Shown here: positions 5,689 to 6,026 of the stretch, piece after piece
Numbering within the stretch: the first letter of the stretch is position 1
How the letters are laid out: each line of letters starts with the position of its first letter
Origin: Pirellulaceae bacterium
GTDB taxonomy: Bacteria; Planctomycetota; Planctomycetia; Pirellulales; Pirellulaceae
Length of the DNA: 6,026 bases
Assembly: GCA_020846515.1 (NCBI GenBank)
Contig: JADLDX010001075.1
Span: forward strand, 1 to 6,026
Reading direction: 5' to 3'
Program-made: the position numbers and the translations under genes
Notes under the pieces: generated by a model
Database searches by the model: none
What the model was told of the DNA's origin: nothing
The model's input: only the letters and a program-made list of their open reading frames with translations

Positions 5689-6026
5689 TTGAGTCAGGTA
5701 AACGCTCGTCAGAAGCTTCGAAGACTTATTCGCATGGCCTTCGCGGCAACGCCAGCCAAACCTTGGTTGGCTTCGGCCTTGATGCTGGGTGTCTCGACGA
5801 ACGCCCTCTTCGCACAAGCGCCCGCAACCATTCCAAATGGAGCACAGCGGACGATCAGCGATCGAGCTGTCAATGCACCAGCGGGTGTTCCACAAGTTGG
5901 AGCGACCACCAGTGCAACGGCAGCCCCGAGCACTGTATCGCCCGAAGTGGTCATGAATTGGTTGAACAGCACCGCAGAAGCTGCCAGCAAACAAGACATT
6001 AAATCGGCCTGTGACGCGTTCGCACG
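5689..6026 (+). CDS. Secreted protein of unknown function, C-terminus cut by window edge
   Basis: I do not recognise this protein. The 112 visible residues begin with an unusually long basic n-region (RQKLRRLIR at 7-15), then a hydrophobic stretch at about 25-41 ending ALFAQA. This fits a Sec signal peptide with cleavage near A42. A Thr/Ala/Pro-rich stretch (44-80) follows, then a helical-looking segment (SPEVVMNWLNSTAEAASKQ). The start is TTG at 5689 because AAGGAG sits 7 bases upstream. The frame stays open to an ATG at 5662, which would add nine residues (MFSRRRRVA) with no usable spacing to a ribosome site. ATG at 5734 would give a shorter, more ordinary signal peptide. The frame has no stop through 6026. 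Function cannot be judged from this fragment. Confidence 0.75.
   Translation, partial: MSQVNARQKLRRLIRMAFAATPAKPWLASALMLGVSTNALFAQAPATIPNGAQRTISDRAVNAPAGVPQVGATTSATAAPSTVSPEVVMNWLNSTAEAASKQDIKSACDAFA

Noticed and set aside
5763..6002. Plus-strand 79-residue frame near the right edge
   Set aside because: It is out of frame with the signal-peptide-bearing gene starting at 5689, which has the ribosome site and stays open to the edge.
1..6026. A new defence, CRISPR or biosynthetic system, or a mobile element
   Set aside because: No spaced direct repeats, transposase, integrase, nuclease or toxin-antitoxin pair is visible; the identified genes are housekeeping or envelope functions.

Overview
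The window looks like a chromosomal segment from a planctomycete, most likely of the Pirellulaceae type. I base this on the N-terminus MKSERRHELQTN of the membrane-anchored TPR protein, the style of the PIG-L deacetylase, frequent GTG/TTG starts, weak Shine-Dalgarno use and intergenic REP-like hairpins. This taxonomic reading is inference from recalled families, not from a search.

Layout: four genes lie on the minus strand and two on the plus strand. On the minus strand, read from the right, they are a PIG-L/LmbE-type deacetylase (4017-3160), the undecaprenyl-diphosphate phosphatase uppP (3163-2330), a single-pass membrane protein with a TPR-like domain and a long Pro/Ala/Thr tail (2103-1033), and an RluA-family 23S rRNA pseudouridine synthase cut by the left edge (1009-1). 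The deacetylase and uppP overlap by 4 bases and are probably co-translated. A GC-rich hairpin follows uppP. A sigma70-like promoter (TTGAGC, 17-base spacer, TATACT) then starts the TPR/rluD unit, whose genes are 23 bases apart.

A 152-base G/T-biased spacer separates the deacetylase from the divergent plus-strand gene apbE (4170-5315), an FAD:protein FMN transferase with all core motifs but no visible export signal. A 373-base gene-free stretch follows, holding two structured elements. The last gene starts at a TTG (5689) behind a strong AAGGAG site and encodes an unrecognised secreted protein that runs off the right edge.

Functionally this is mostly housekeeping: recycling of the undecaprenyl lipid carrier, rRNA modification and flavoprotein maturation, with two envelope or secreted proteins of unknown role. 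I see no mobile element, CRISPR array, tRNA or rRNA, and no convincing new defence or biosynthetic system. The items most worth a second look are the structured intergenic elements, the PAPAT minisatellite, the overlapping TTG start of uppP and the signal-less ApbE.
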